Shown here piece by piece: positions 23,111-33,431 of a DNA stretch of 64,000 bases. The notes under the pieces are model-generated. The model saw nothing but the letters and a program-made list of their open reading frames with translations. It was not told where the DNA came from and searched no databases. Source of the DNA: Bolinopsis microptera (lineage: Eukaryota; Ctenophora; Tentaculata; Lobata; Bolinopsidae). The stretch's first letter is position 1. Each line of letters begins with the position of its first letter. The position numbers were made by a program, and so were the translations under genes. The stretch spans positions 19,341,975-19,405,974 of the forward strand of contig NC_087077.1 in the NCBI RefSeq assembly GCF_026151205.1. Reading direction: 5' to 3'.

Positions 23111-24352
23111 GCGTAGTTTGGTCTCCTTTGTCTTCTGTACGTACCAGTTTTTTGAATTCTCACATCCTGCTGTCCTATTCATGATTCCAATCCGTTCTCT
23201 TACATACGAGGGACATAGGTTGTCAGAGGCTTTGTGGGTCTTTGCTGAGTTCTTCTCAGAGTGTTTACTACTCTTGGCGCAGTTAGAGCACTTTATCTTT
23301 GTGACAATATTTTCACTCTTGCTTCTACAGTCTTTTGACTTGTGGTTTCCTGCACAGAAGAAACATGTTGGGTCTTTATCTTTGGCTTTACAGTACATGG
23401 AGTTGGCCATGTGACCAAATTCCTGGCAATGATAACATTGGATGACATGAATTCGGTCTGTAACATGGTGTTCCCTAAGGTCAATATGAACATAGTCTCT
23501 GTTTTGTCTGATTGACTCACGTACTGCTGCACTGACACGGATGACAGCCGTTTTCTCTTTATCATCGAAGAAAACCACTTTAACCGCATCGTCTTTTTCA
23601 GATGAGGACTTCAGTATTTCATTCTTTTCCAAAAGTTTCTCTAGCAGTGCCTCCTTGTTTGTGATATCAGAAGGAATATTCCGAATAGACAGTTTAGGGT
23701 CCAATTTCTTTCCTGGTTCGGACTTTGACGATACCTTGTATTTCTCTTGACTTTTAAATACTGTTTCAGCTTTCTTAAGTTGATCCTTGGTAACAAACTT
23801 GAAGGTTGCAGTATTTCCGGACACTTTATAGTTCTTCACTGGGTTGACTTTAAGGGAACCTTTCATTTCCTTTTCCTCATCTTTAGTAATGGGTTCTTCC
23901 GTTTGAGTCTTCTCCACTGTGAGTGTGTGTTTTTCTGCAAGCTTAGTTTCTTCTTGTGTTTTCTTTTCTTTGGGCAGTGTTGCTACCACTGTATTCAATA
24001 AATCTGGTAGAATTGTAGGGAGTACTTCTGCTAGTACCTCTTTGAGCTGTGTCTTTATAATTTCCTTGAAATCTGGTGATTCCTGTTTAGTAGTAGTTGT
24101 GGCTTGTTTTGTTCCTAAAACTGTTTGTGTTAGTTGAAGAGCATTCTTGGAGAAAGTGTACAAATCCTGGATAACGACAAACATATCTTTTTTGGCAAAT
24201 CCAGGTAGAACGTCCTCAAATAGCGCTGATTGAACAGTTATCTTAATCTTTTTATCATTCTCATCTTTCTTACCTTTAAAAGACATTGCCGTGCAGTTTA
24301 TCTTTTTCAGTTGTTCCTTCATCTTTTCCAAGTCCAACTCCATCTTTTCCAT
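23096..24352 (-). CDS. LINE ORF1 protein with RRM-like region and CCHC knuckles
   Basis: A 418-residue open frame starting at an ATG. The N-terminal half is lysine/glutamate-rich and probably helical. Around residues 215-300 lies a region with the look of an RRM-type fold (LSIRNIPSDITNKEAL, then VVFFDDKEKTAVIRV). Next come zinc knuckles: CYHCQEFGHMANSMYC (C-x2-C-x4-H-x6-C) and CFFCAGNHKSKDC (C-x2-C-x3-H-x4-C), then a further Cys cluster starting CSNC. Proteins of this kind coat LINE RNA and act as nucleic-acid chaperones in the RNP. The frame overlaps the start of ORF2, which opens in another frame across the ORF1 stop, a common arrangement in LINEs. The frame is intact, unlike ORF2. Confidence 0.85.
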   Translation of the reverse strand: MEKMELDLEKMKEQLKKINCTAMSFKGKKDENDKKIKITVQSALFEDVLPGFAKKDMFVVIQDLYTFSKNALQLTQTVLGTKQATTTTKQESPDFKEIIKTQLKEVLAEVLPTILPDLLNTVVATLPKEKKTQEETKLAEKHTLTVEKTQTEEPITKDEEKEMKGSLKVNPVKNYKVSGNTATFKFVTKDQLKKAETVFKSQEKYKVSSKSEPGKKLDPKLSIRNIPSDITNKEALLEKLLEKNEILKSSSEKDDAVKVVFFDDKEKTAVIRVSAAVRESIRQNRDYVHIDLREHHVTDRIHVIQCYHCQEFGHMANSMYCKAKDKDPTCFFCAGNHKSKDCRSKSENIVTKIKCSNCAKSSKHSEKNSAKTHKASDNLCPSYVRERIGIMNRTAGCENSKNWYVQKTKETKLRLGRV

Positions 24353-24643
24353 GTTATAAACCCTGCTAAAAGATCAAGGACCGAAGGGACAAATGACAAA
24401 TTGTCAGTTCTTAAAAAAACTAAACAACTGTTTTGTAATAATTCGATACCTCAAATTATTTGTTATATAGTAGTGTTGAAAGTATTAAAACTTACCAAAT
24501 AAAACTGTACATTATATTTTGGAGGACTTCGACGCGCCCCGCAAACTAGCATTCTTGCTTCGCATCGAAGATGGTTGCAGAGCAACGATCTGGAAGGACG
24601 TTGTCATTGTCAATCTAATTATATTATATTTATAGTTACTCAT

Positions 24644-24723
24644 ACTGGGTGGCGCTCAGCCTGTCACTCCGCCATATCTTAGATGTGTTTAATGTTTATA
24701 AACACTGAGCATGGGATCCCCAG
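24644..24723 (+). repeat. Dispersed ~80-bp repeat, copy 1
   Basis: ACTGGGTGGCGCTCAGCCTG followed by TCACTCCGCC, a TGTTTATAAACA-like stretch and GATCCCCAG matches 32564-32653 in the same order and orientation. It looks like part of a short interspersed element. No TIR or TSD was found. Confidence 0.65.
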
Positions 24724-26660
24724 ATAATACCTTAAGTATTAGTAATGCAATGCGTCAAACCTTTTTTCCGCGATCAAATAAAGATGCAGAAATGATGTAA
24801 TCGGAATTGAATTTTTTTCGAGCGCATAAAATTAAATAACATGACCTCGAATTTCTTTTCAACGTTGTCCTTTTCTGCAGTTCATCATGTTTAATTTTTT
24901 CTGCTACCCTTGACTTTGTTATTAATCTGGTGATATACAGATATAATATGGTCCAGCATGTTTCAGTTTTGGGTGCATTTTCGGGCCACACCTTTTTTTT
25001 GCCTTTAACGGAGTAATTTTACCTTATTTTTATATTCTTTTAAATTTTTGGCTACCTTAATCTGTCAATACACTTACCAAGGAACATGTGGGACCATTAA
25101 AGCATTAAAAATAGAAAAAAATATATATAATTATATATATTGGATAATTTATGCAAACTCGGCCTGTGGCTGTAGTCTATTTTTGGGTTTCACTTTCAGG
25201 CCTGCTGGGAAAATAACCATTCGTGAGCACCTATTGGGACTTTTTGCATCAACTGAGGTGTACTATTCAGGAGTTAGATGAGACAAAAAGGAACAGTTTG
25301 CAATCAAATTCATGACAAAAGGGTTTTCCTTTTGGCTCAGCGCTCCGCATGGTGGACGAGCTTATAATTTGAGGACTATTTCGGACAATGTTTGACATTT
25401 TTAAAATGATCGAGGACTTAAAATAGTTTGCTTAAGTTTTCAGAAGTCACAAACAATTCTCCCAACCCTTAATGTAAACATATTAAGAGATGAGTACCAT
25501 TAAAGGAAAATTGAGGAAATTAGGAGGGTTTTTCACTGGGGCGTCTTTTTTGGGACACCCTGTATACAAAAACAGCACTGTACACTATTTTGGAGTTGAA
25601 ACATAAAACAATATTATATATCAATTGCAGCAGAAGATGATGATAAATCAAAACACACTGGACTATCACGTGACTAAGTTTAAATCTCTATATAGCTCTG
25701 ACGGGCAAATCAAAGCCCTAACCGGAACTCTGGCACTTTACAGTAACCCTCTAGTAGAGGGTTACTAGAGGGTACTTATAGTACTAGTACTATGACCCCA
25801 ACCCTAACCCTTCTCCTAGGCTTAACCCAATCTTAACTCCAGCATCTGTGTTGCAGTATTATATTATATTGATTATTTATATGTACTAACCTATTGATTG
25901 TTCTATAGGTCCCTTTATGATTTGATCTAGTTCTCAAGAAACGGCTACGTGTTTTATTACCCACTCAAGCAGTCATTACATGGTGTCAGAAGTAAACAGT
26001 ACTCAAGCTTCAAGGTTATCAGTATCATGAGCTCAGTAACAATCACGATATAGAGTTGGAAATTCCATTGTGGAGTAGTTAGAGAGGGTAGATGATTTTA
26101 TCACTGCCACCATTGGAGAGTACTGCTCAGCATCGAGAAAGCTCCTAGGCTTAACCCAATCTTAACTCCAGCATCTGAAATTTTACCCACTTCCTTATTT
26201 TTCTCACGTTTCAACCTCAACTATTTACTGTCTTTTTGGTTTAAACACATTCATGATGGTAATGAATCTCCTTTTGGATTTAACCGCTGATTTGATGCAT
26301 TATGATTATCTACAACTATAAGTACATTGTAATCTAGATCTATTGTTGTACTTTTTTAATTTGCTAATCCTTACGGCTTACTACTGTTATGATCGTACCG
26401 TTTTAACTTAAATGTTAAACTGGCATCAAAAGACAAAAATACTAAATGTTTATTCATTTTGCTATTATGAAACCACCAAAGGTTTTCATTCCTTGGCCCA
26501 TTTTTTTCATACTCAAGTCTTCAGCCTCATTACTTTCTCCATCATCCTCAAGCACTTTAAGTTCAGGTCCCTTCTGGCGGCTGACCCTTCTGCAGTACCT
26601 TGCTGCTAAAATAACCATTGTCAGGAGTATATTCGTCACATTTCCTCTGAATCACTTCTA
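24724..26660. other. Intergenic, no gene; repeat debris
   Basis: No supported gene. It contains a mariner-like end word GGGACACCCTGTATA at about 25552, a possible LTR/primer-binding site near 25981, and an identical 36-bp pair at 25813-25848 and 26142-26177 beginning CTCCTAGGCTTAACCCAATC. Confidence 0.5.
25850..25995 (+). mobile_element. Possible LTR end with primer-binding site
   Basis: A sequence ending in ...CATTACA is followed by TGGTGTCAGAAGTAA at 25981. A TGGTGTCAGAAGT word right after an LTR ending in CA is a common tRNA primer-binding site in Ty3/gypsy-type elements. No gag-pol ORF follows and the LTR start was not located, so this would be a solo or truncated LTR. Confidence 0.3.
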
Positions 26661-26682
26661 CTATCTGAAGGTGGCGATTAGA

Positions 26683-27650
26683 GGGAAGTTGGTCGTTTAG
26701 CTCCGGACAGTCTATGCAACGTCTATGCAACGTCCGTGCAACAACAAAAGAACCGTCTATGCAACGTCTATGCAACGTCCCTGCACAATGAACACTCTAT
26801 GCACACTCCCTGCACGGTCAGTCTATGCAACGTCTATGCAACGTCTATGCAACGTCCCTGCACAGTACCATATGAACACCGGCTACTAGCCGGCTACTAG
26901 CCGGCTAGTAGCCACTTTTGTAATAACAGCTCCTCAACTTCACATTAACAACCGGCTACTAACCGGCACTTGAAAAGTGGTCACTAGCCGGCTACTAACC
27001 GGCTACTAACCGGCTAGTAACCACCAAGTGGCTACTAACCGGCTACTAACCGGTCACTAGCCGGCTCTAAAGCAGACCTATTAGTAGCCGGTTCTAAACC
27101 GGCTACTAGCCGGCACTTGAAAAGCGGTCACTCGCCGGCTACTAACCGGCTACTAACCGGCTAGTAACCACCAAGTGGCTACTAACCGGCTACTAACCGG
27201 TCACTAGCCGGCTATTAGCCGAGCTCTAAAGCAGACCTACTAGTAGCCGGTTCCAAACCGGCTACTAGCCGGCACTTAGAAAGCGGTCACTAGCCGGCTA
27301 CTCACCGGCTACTAACCGGCTAGTAACCACCAAGTGGCTACTACTAACCGGCTACTAACCGGTCACTAGCCGGCTCTTAAGCGGACCTACTAGTAGCCGG
27401 TTCCAAACCGGCTACTAGCCGGCACTTAGAAAGCGGTCACTAGCCGGCTACTAACCGGCTACTAACCGGCTAGTAACCACCAAGTGGCTACTAACCGGCT
27501 ACTAACCGGTCACTAGCCGGCTCTTAAGCGGACCTACTAGCCGGCACTCGAAAAGCGGTCGCTAGCCGGCTACTAACCGGCTACTAACCGGCTAGTAACC
27601 ATTAAGTGGCTACTAACCGGTCACTAGCCGGCTCTAAAGCGGACCTTCTA
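26683..27650 (+). repeat. Left TIR of the foldback element
   Basis: 26683-26880 has repeated GTCTATGCAACGTCTATGCA words with two CCCTGCAC variants. 26881-27650 is a higher-order array of CCGGCTACTAACCGG-type words in which GCACTTGAAAAGCGGTCACT, CACCAAGTGGCTACTAACC and GGACCTACTAGTAGCCGG recur every 150-170 bp. The words are themselves palindromic, so both intra- and inter-arm pairing are possible. Confidence 0.9.
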
Positions 27651-27734
27651 GTTCCAAACTTATTTGAAAGTAAGTTCCAAAATCGATTACAACATTTTTA
27701 TGAAAAATAAAAAAATACTGAAAACTGATTACAT

Positions 27735-28742
27735 TCAATTTCTTCGTGGTGGAGGAGCAGTGTAATTGTTTTTGGGCGCTAGGACGACGCCTTGGGTACA
27801 AAGGGTCCTAAGAGTGGCAAGATTACGGTTGCAGATCTCGTTTGCGAAGGTGTAAACACTAGGAAGTCTGACGTCTCGTAGTTGCAGCAGTGCGTGTTGG
27901 ACACCTGGTAGGTCAACTTTTGCTGCTTCAGCGATACATCGCTTTCTTGAGAAGTGACTCCGAGAAATGTGTATCTGCTCCAGAGCGGCAGACTTTGAGA
28001 GACCAGAGTTGACTAGCTGCACAACGGCGTCGTATTCCGCTATAACCCCGTCTAAAGAAAATATCCGCCTCGTTCTGCGACCAGTAGGCAGAGCAGCAGC
28101 ATTGGGAGCAGGTTGCTGATCAGTAGCAGGTTGGTGTCCAGGAGCAGCTTGCTGAGCAGGAGGTTGAGGAGAATTGGGAGCAGGTTGTTGATCAGTAACA
28201 GGTTGCTGTGCAGGAGCAGGTTGAGGAGCTGGAGGTTGAGGAGCTGGAGGTTGAGGAGCTGGAGGTTGAGGAGCTGGAGGTTGAGGAGCTGGAGGTTGAG
28301 GAGCTGGAGGTTGAGGAGCTGGAGGTTGAGGAGCTGGAGGTTGAGGAGCTGGAGGTTGAGGAGCTGGAGGTTGAGGCGGTTGAGGAGCAGCAGCGGTACG
28401 AGGAGCTAGTCCTGGAACAGTGGGAGGAGGAGGGGGTGGGGTAGGTCTTGAAGTAGAAGAGGTTCTAAGTCGGTGATTGGTGGTGGGGATAGGTCTGTTT
28501 GGTCGAATTGTGGGTGTAGAGTGCAGGGAGCACGGATCGATGTGTACTATAATCTGTAGATAATCTGGGTCCTCTCTGTAAGCGCTTCTAACAGTCCGAA
28601 TGCAGGCAGTACATCTGAGGGAGGGAAGGTCGGGACTGTAAGTCCTTCTGGAGCAGATTGAGGAGATGTGACCGGTAGACCCACAGTGATCGCATTTAGG
28701 AGCAGGTGTAGGAGCGGTATATCTGTTTCTTCTGGTCTGCAT
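27735..28742 (-). CDS. Zinc-knuckle, proline-rich protein of the foldback element
   Basis: A 335-residue intact ORF starting at an ATG only ~30 bp inside the right TIR. Residues ~18-31 form a perfect CCHC knuckle, CDHCGSTGHISSIC (C-x2-C-x4-H-x4-C), and a second Cys pair follows (CTAC). Residues ~100-205 are low-complexity: PPPPPP, then about eleven APQPP repeats encoded by a 15-bp minisatellite (28215-28375), then Gln/Pro/Ala-rich sequence. The C-terminal ~110 residues look folded; a run beginning LDGVIAEYDAVVQLVNSGLS, then KSAALEQIHISRSHFSRKR, has the spacing of a helix-turn-helix. No DDE, RT or nuclease motif is visible. As the only gene between the TIRs it may be an accessory DNA- or RNA-binding protein, or part of an undescribed transposition system. 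I do not recognise the family. Confidence 0.75.
   Translation of the reverse strand: MQTRRNRYTAPTPAPKCDHCGSTGHISSICSRRTYSPDLPSLRCTACIRTVRSAYREDPDYLQIIVHIDPCSLHSTPTIRPNRPIPTTNHRLRTSSTSRPTPPPPPPTVPGLAPRTAAAPQPPQPPAPQPPAPQPPAPQPPAPQPPAPQPPAPQPPAPQPPAPQPPAPQPPAPQPAPAQQPVTDQQPAPNSPQPPAQQAAPGHQPATDQQPAPNAAALPTGRRTRRIFSLDGVIAEYDAVVQLVNSGLSKSAALEQIHISRSHFSRKRCIAEAAKVDLPGVQHALLQLRDVRLPSVYTFANEICNRNLATLRTLCTQGVVLAPKNNYTAPPPRRN
28215..28375. repeat. 15-bp coding minisatellite (APQPP codons)
   Basis: About eleven copies of GGAGCTGGAGGTTGA in the coding region of the foldback-element protein. They are in frame and near-identical, implying recent expansion; copy-number variation would change protein length in 5-residue steps. 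Confidence 0.92.
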
Positions 28743-28853
28743 GTTGATTAAGAGTAAAGAATGATGTATGGTGGTTACTAGCCGGTTAGTAGCCGGTTAG
28801 TAGCTGGCTAGTGACCGCTTTCTAAGTGCCGGCTAGTAGCCGGTTTGGAACCG

Positions 28854-31093
28854 GCTACTAGTAGGTAGTATGTAAGTGGTGAACAGTCTAAGTGTGTGGT
28901 TGGTTTGATTCAGAAGTCTGATCGGGACACTCTTTCACAGAGCACTTCAGATCTAGTCAAGCCCGATATTCCGTATGGTTACCCATTACTGAAAATTCAC
29001 AAGCTGACTGAGACTGAAATTAGAGAGAAAAAGATTCCACCCAGTCGATTCGTGACTGATCTCTCTAGAGGAGTAACTGCAAGATCAGATAAGTTTGTTG
29101 TTTGGAAGTGGTTGGGACCTCTTGCCAGGGATTACTGTATAGATCTTGTTAAAGATTCAACTGCAGCTCTCATAAAACTCGAGGAATTGGCAGCTTCCGG
29201 ACAAGTAGTCGATACTTGGATCAGCTTCAGTATTGATATTGTTTCTCTATACGATTCTCTGCAACATAGCTTGGTGATGTCAGCCTTAGATGATGCTATG
29301 GAGTCGTGTAGACCAGATTGGTCTGAGGAGTTCAGGACTTGGCTGAAGGGACTGATACAGCTTAGTTTTGATTCGGCAGTCTTGAAGAATGCAGACAACT
29401 GGTATGAGGTCGTTAACGGTGTACCCACTGGAGGTATCAATTCAGTGGATTGCGGTAACATTGCTTTGTTCTTTGTCCTAAAGAGTCTGGTTTACGACCC
29501 GGTTGTTAGACCAGAGGAGCTCAAGAACCTTGATCGGTTTGTGGATGATATTTCGGGCCAAGGTATGTGGAGAGGTTCTATGATTGGTTTTGAAGAATGG
29601 GTAGGGTCATTACGCAGTAAGATGGTTGATAACTATGGCTTAGATATTACATACGAAGTGAAACCAATCACGGAGTTCACTCAGTTCCTGGACATTCAGT
29701 ACAAGTTTGTTGGAGGGAGACTCACAACAGATCTGTTTAGGAAACCTACTGACGCCAACAGGTATCTAGAATTCTCAAGTTTCCATCCACGACATACCTT
29801 CCGGAGTATAGTCTTCTCACAGGCACTTCGATACAGAAGGATAATCAATGATGACGTCTTGCTGGATGAGAGATTGGCAGAGCTTCAGTTGTTTTTTGAA
29901 CGGTCTTCATATCCTACTGATATGGTGAGAGAGGTCATCAGTGATGTCAGATCGATACCAAGAACTTTACAGTACAAGGCAAAGGATCAGGGTCCCCCTT
30001 CTTTCACACCATGGATTGTTACATTCGGTGCGGGCTATGAGGAAACCAAGGAAAAGGCTAAAGAGGCCAGTAACATCATCTCAAGTAGCCGTACATGGAG
30101 CAGTGAGAACCCTGAGAGGATCCCTAAACTCCAAGTGGTGACCAGGCGAGCCCCTAACTTAAAGGACACTTTATTCAAGAGAAAGAAGCTTGCCTTAGGT
30201 TCAGAGTCAAGAACAACTGACCCATGCACCAAACCTGGCGAGAAGAAGAAAGGCAGACCCTGCCAAACTTGTCACCTTGTTAGTGGCAATTCCATGGTCT
30301 CCAATAATGGACACTCAGTCAGAACTCAAGGTGGTAACTGTAAGACACGCAACATTGTGTACGGCGCGACATGCAAACTTTGTACTGTTAATAACGTATA
30401 CGTGGGAAAAACAGTCACCAGCCTCAGCCAACGTGTGAATGGTCATCGCAGTAAATATTATGAGATTTTAGAGGCGAGTAGTAAGGGGAATGTTGAGAGC
30501 CATAGAGTTTTTGATGACGAGAATGTTTTAGGGGCACATCTTTTTTCAGTTCATAATTTGAGGGAGAGATCTGTTTTCAATGAAAGTTTCCATTTTGATA
30601 TTTTGTGTTCTACATCCCCAGATAATATTAGAAAGTCAGAACAGTTTTATATTAACAAATTGAAGACACTTTATCCGTTTGGCCTGAACAATGTGAATTC
30701 CGTTTCTGGAAGCTAATTTTTCATGGTGTCCCGAATTTTATTTTTAAATCGTCCATTTTTTGTTTATATATGCAGTCTATCAATTTTTGAATTGCGTCTT
30801 TTTGATTTAATGAACTACTGCAGACTCCACATTATTATAGTATATGCGATTAATTTTGTTCCGATTTTAAACTATTCCATTTTTACGAGATGCTAAATTA
30901 ATTTTTTGAGACTTTACTACATTTTTGATGAGAATTTTTGACATTTTCAAACTAACCATTGATATTCTCAGATTATGTGACTGATTAAATGCTGAAGATA
31001 AAAGAAATATATTCATTTTGCTAAGATTATGTTTGCGTTTCATTGCTCAACAGCTGTTCGAAGGATCAAATATAAGAAGAGCTACTAGTAGGT
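28854..31093 (+). mobile_element. Penelope-like element, 5'-truncated, nested in the foldback TIR
   Basis: The insert at 28867-31080 is flanked by identical 13-bp copies of GCTACTAGTAGGT (28854-28866 and 31081-31093), and the flanks rejoin to a continuous TIR sequence. It carries one ORF (RT + GIY-YIG) and a 360-bp AT-rich 3' region. The 5' part of the RT is missing, as expected for an incomplete target-primed insertion. Confidence 0.88.
28869..30716 (+). pseudogene. Penelope-like RT with C-terminal GIY-YIG endonuclease, N-terminally truncated
   Basis: About 610 codons open from directly after the insertion junction, with no initiating ATG at the start. RT motifs in order: YGYPLLKIHKL, RFVTDLSRG, SFSIDIVSLYDSL, NGVPTGGINS, the catalytic RFVDDISG, then FLDIQYKF and TDLFRKPTDANRYLEFSSFH, a signature of Penelope-like RTs. 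A Cys-rich linker (GRPCQTCHL, then GATCKLC) leads to the GIY-YIG nuclease: NVYVGKT, the catalytic Arg in LSQRVNGHRS and the Glu in KSEQFYINKL. The enzyme copies element RNA at nicked DNA; the GIY-YIG domain makes the nick. The first ~200 residues of the family are missing at the 5' junction; otherwise no stop or frameshift is seen. It needs an outside promoter and start to be expressed. Confidence 0.88.
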
Positions 31094-32168
31094 CCGCTTA
31101 AGAGCCGGCTAGTGACCGGTTAGTAGCCGGTTAGTAGCCACTTGGTGGTTACTAGCCGGTTAGTAGCCGGTTAGTAGCCGGCTAGTGACCGCTTTCTAAG
31201 TGCCGGCTAGTAGCCGGTTTGGAACCGGCTACTAGTAGGTCTGCTTTAGAGCTCGGCTAATAGCCGGCTAGTGACCGCTTAGTAGCCGGTTAGTAGCCAC
31301 TTTGTGGTCACTAGCCGGCTAGTAGCCGGTTAGTAGCCGGCTAGTGACCACTTTTCAAGTGCCGGTTAGTAGCCGGTTGGTAATGTGAAGTTGAGGAGCT
31401 GTTATTACAAAAGTGGCTACTAGCCGGCTAGTAGCCGGCTAGTAGCCGGCTAGTATGGTAGCCGGTGTTCATATGGTACTGTGCAGGGACGTTGCATAGA
31501 CGTTGCATAGACGTTGCATAGACGTTGCATAGACTGACCGTGCAGGGAGTGTGCATAGAGTGTTCATTGTGCAGGGACGTTGCATAGACGTTGCATAGAC
31601 GGTTCTTTTGTTGTTGCATGGACGTTGCATAGACGTTGCATAGACTGACCGTGCAGGGAGTGTGCATAGAGTGTTCATTGTGCAGGGACGTTGCATAGAC
31701 GTTGCATAGACGGTTCTTTTGTTGTTGCATGGACGTTGCATAGACGTTGCATAGACTGTCCGGAGCTAAACGACCAAGTTGCCCGATTAGATTACGACCG
31801 TTCTGTGTACATATTATGCGTTTTGTTATATGACTATGATTAAGCTGTGGGATTGTGAAAGTAAGCTATACCAATGAATTTTTTACGCTGATTTTCGAAT
31901 AAGACCTATTACGTAGCACGAAAATCATTTCTTGACGAGTTATGAGCAAATAACCATTTTTGTCAGACTCGCGCACGTGACAGGCTTGTAGTTGTTAAAC
32001 TATATTTTAGCTGTTTATGCTTTAGGATTCGAGTTAATTTTGGTTTGAAAGTAAATATGAAGATTTGAAGTACAAATTTGTGCACCTTAACTTTAAATAC
32101 ACCATTAAAATCGAAATCATTTAAAAATGTACACAGAACGGTCGAAATCTAATCGCATCCTATCTGAA

Positions 32169-33338
32169 AATAAGGAACCAGTTTGTGGTTTTTGGAGTTG
32201 CAGTATTAGCGTGATCACCTCTGCTCTAAACATGGGTCTTTGTATTTTGTAAGACAACCGATAAAAACAGAGCATAGTTTTAAACTCAAATCATTCAATC
32301 TCATTGTAAAAATCAATATAAAGAATCCCCGAAATCCTTCTATGACGAAGATGTTTAAGATAATCCCTTTGGTAGTGGTACACCGTACATTGGTGTGCTG
32401 CAGTTGGAAGAACCGCGCCAGAAAGATGATTATGTGATTATCAGGGAACTGCTGTTGGTTTGAAAAAAAATCTGACAAAGATCGATTGATGGTACTGTAA
32501 AGACAACATCGTGGTTCAGTAATCAAAAGGGTCAACAGCTGGATTACTGTTAGTGTTAGTGTTACTGGGCGGCGCTCAGCCTGTCATCCCGCCGAATCTC
32601 TATATGTTTATGAACATGTTTTTGAACATTATAGCTGCAGCTGGAGTCCCCAGGTAAAATTACTGCAGTCGTTAAGGGCCAAAGTCGGGATATTTTGTTT
32701 TCCATGCAACCAACGAATCCGTGGCCATTAAATGATTAATTGCAAACCGAATTATTAACCTTCGGATAAAACAGTTTTATTCCGAAGAGCATGAGATTTT
32801 TGGGTCAAACAATTCTAAACAAAATTTAATTTGTCCAAATTTTAACTGACCCGGGTTAAAATTGTACAGTAACCCTGAAGAGCAAAACTGATGTAGAAGC
32901 TGCTGCATTTATTCGATTTTAATTGCTCAAGATGGCAAAATGTAGATAAAATGGCTGCAACTCATTACAATGTCAATACAGTGCGAACTGTACGTAATGA
33001 TAGAAAATTAAATGTACACACAATTAAGAATTAACTAAAAGCTACATGAAACACTCCTTGCTTCTCGCCGACCGATTTGCCTACTTGCTTACTTGAATCC
33101 CGTAATAAAACCTCACGGCGGCGGTGGTGTAACACATAATGTAACTGGTCATGTTATTACAAGTACACGTGACATAATGATAACCATCACAAGTACACAC
33201 ACCTCCCAGTACAACATGACGTACTGTACAGTGTGTACTGTGTGATGATGATCCCCGCTATAAACTGCCGTGAGCTGATGAGAGTGAGAATTGCACATGT
33301 GGACACCACCACAACACTAAGATCAGGGCTCCCTCTCT
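32169..33338. other. Intergenic, upstream of the ABHD14-like gene
   Basis: No coding sequence supported. It holds the second copy of the 24.6-kb dispersed repeat at 32564-32653. Confidence 0.55.
32564..32653 (+). repeat. Dispersed ~80-bp repeat, copy 2
   Basis: ACTGGGCGGCGCTCAGCCTG, then TCATCCCGCC, TGTTTATGAACA and AGTCCCCAG in the same order as at 24644-24723. Inner sequence is more diverged and 10 bp longer. Confidence 0.65.
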
Positions 33339-33431
33339 CCACGTCTCTAATATTCTACATCTCTCTTGTTTATACGTGTCGTCTCCACGTCTCAAATACT
33401 CTACATCTCTCGTGTTTATACGTTTCGTCTC
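33339..33431. repeat. 46-bp tandem duplication upstream of the ABHD14-like gene
   Basis: Two copies (33339-33385, 33386-33431) of a pyrimidine-rich unit starting CCACGTCTC and ending TTTATACGT[G/T]TCGTCTC, about 90% identical, lie 250-340 bp before the start codon. Confidence 0.85.

Larger units (their letters stand above)
19005..24530 (-). mobile_element. L2/CR1-like non-LTR retrotransposon (both ORFs, broken)
   Basis: Minus-strand order: ORF1 with zinc knuckles (24352-23096), ORF2 endonuclease (from about 23110), hexanucleotide array, RT (about 20872-19433) and C-terminal tail (to 19220), then an AT-rich 3' UTR to about 19005. The YADDSQLY box and the tail word NSLPLMLR fit the L2/CR1 superfamily. 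Outer boundaries are approximate because no TSD was recognised. Confidence 0.85.
28771..31783 (-). repeat. Right TIR of the foldback element, interrupted by the Penelope-like insertion
   Basis: The right TIR consists of 28771-28866 and 31094-31783. The junction sequence when the insert is ignored (GGCTACTAGTAGGT then CCGCTTAAGAGCCGG) is exactly the reverse complement of left-TIR sequence at 27370-27400. The outer zone (31470-31770) has one more internal duplication than the left TIR. Confidence 0.85.
26675..31791. mobile_element. Foldback-like DNA transposon with long repetitive TIRs
   Basis: The element spans 26683-31783, between two copies of the 8-bp word CGATTAGA (26675-26682 and 31784-31791). 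Its termini are GG[G/C]AA[G/C]TTGGTC followed by GTTTAGCTCCGGACAGTCTA on both ends in inverted orientation. The TIRs are about 960 bp (left) and 790 bp (right, itself interrupted). They are made of an outer zone of TCTATGCAACG-type 10-bp repeats and an inner zone of ACTAACCGGCT-type palindromic repeats. The interior holds one gene (27735-28742, minus strand). Long TIRs built from tandem repeats are the hallmark of foldback/Galileo-type elements. No recognised transposase is present, so the superfamily is unknown. Confidence 0.82.
26661..32168. mobile_element. Outer MULE-like MITE, split by a later insertion
   Basis: Identical 9-bp sequences CTATCTGAA at 26661-26669 and 32160-32168 flank the whole nest. 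Inside them, the left terminus GGTGGCGATTAGA (26670-26682) pairs with the right terminus read in reverse (GATGCGATTAGA, ending 32159). The inner right piece starting at 31784 pairs with 32125-32153 over about 28 bp (CGATTAGATT[A/T]CGACCG, then TTCTGTGTACAT). Without the insertion the element would be about 380 bp, with TIRs of about 30-40 bp, a 9-bp TSD and no ORF, as in Mutator-like MITEs. The superfamily call rests on TSD length only. Confidence 0.7.

Noticed and set aside
28208..28444. Plus-strand ORFs with ELEVE and SWRLR repeats
   Set aside because: Antisense shadows of the APQPP minisatellite in the minus-strand gene.
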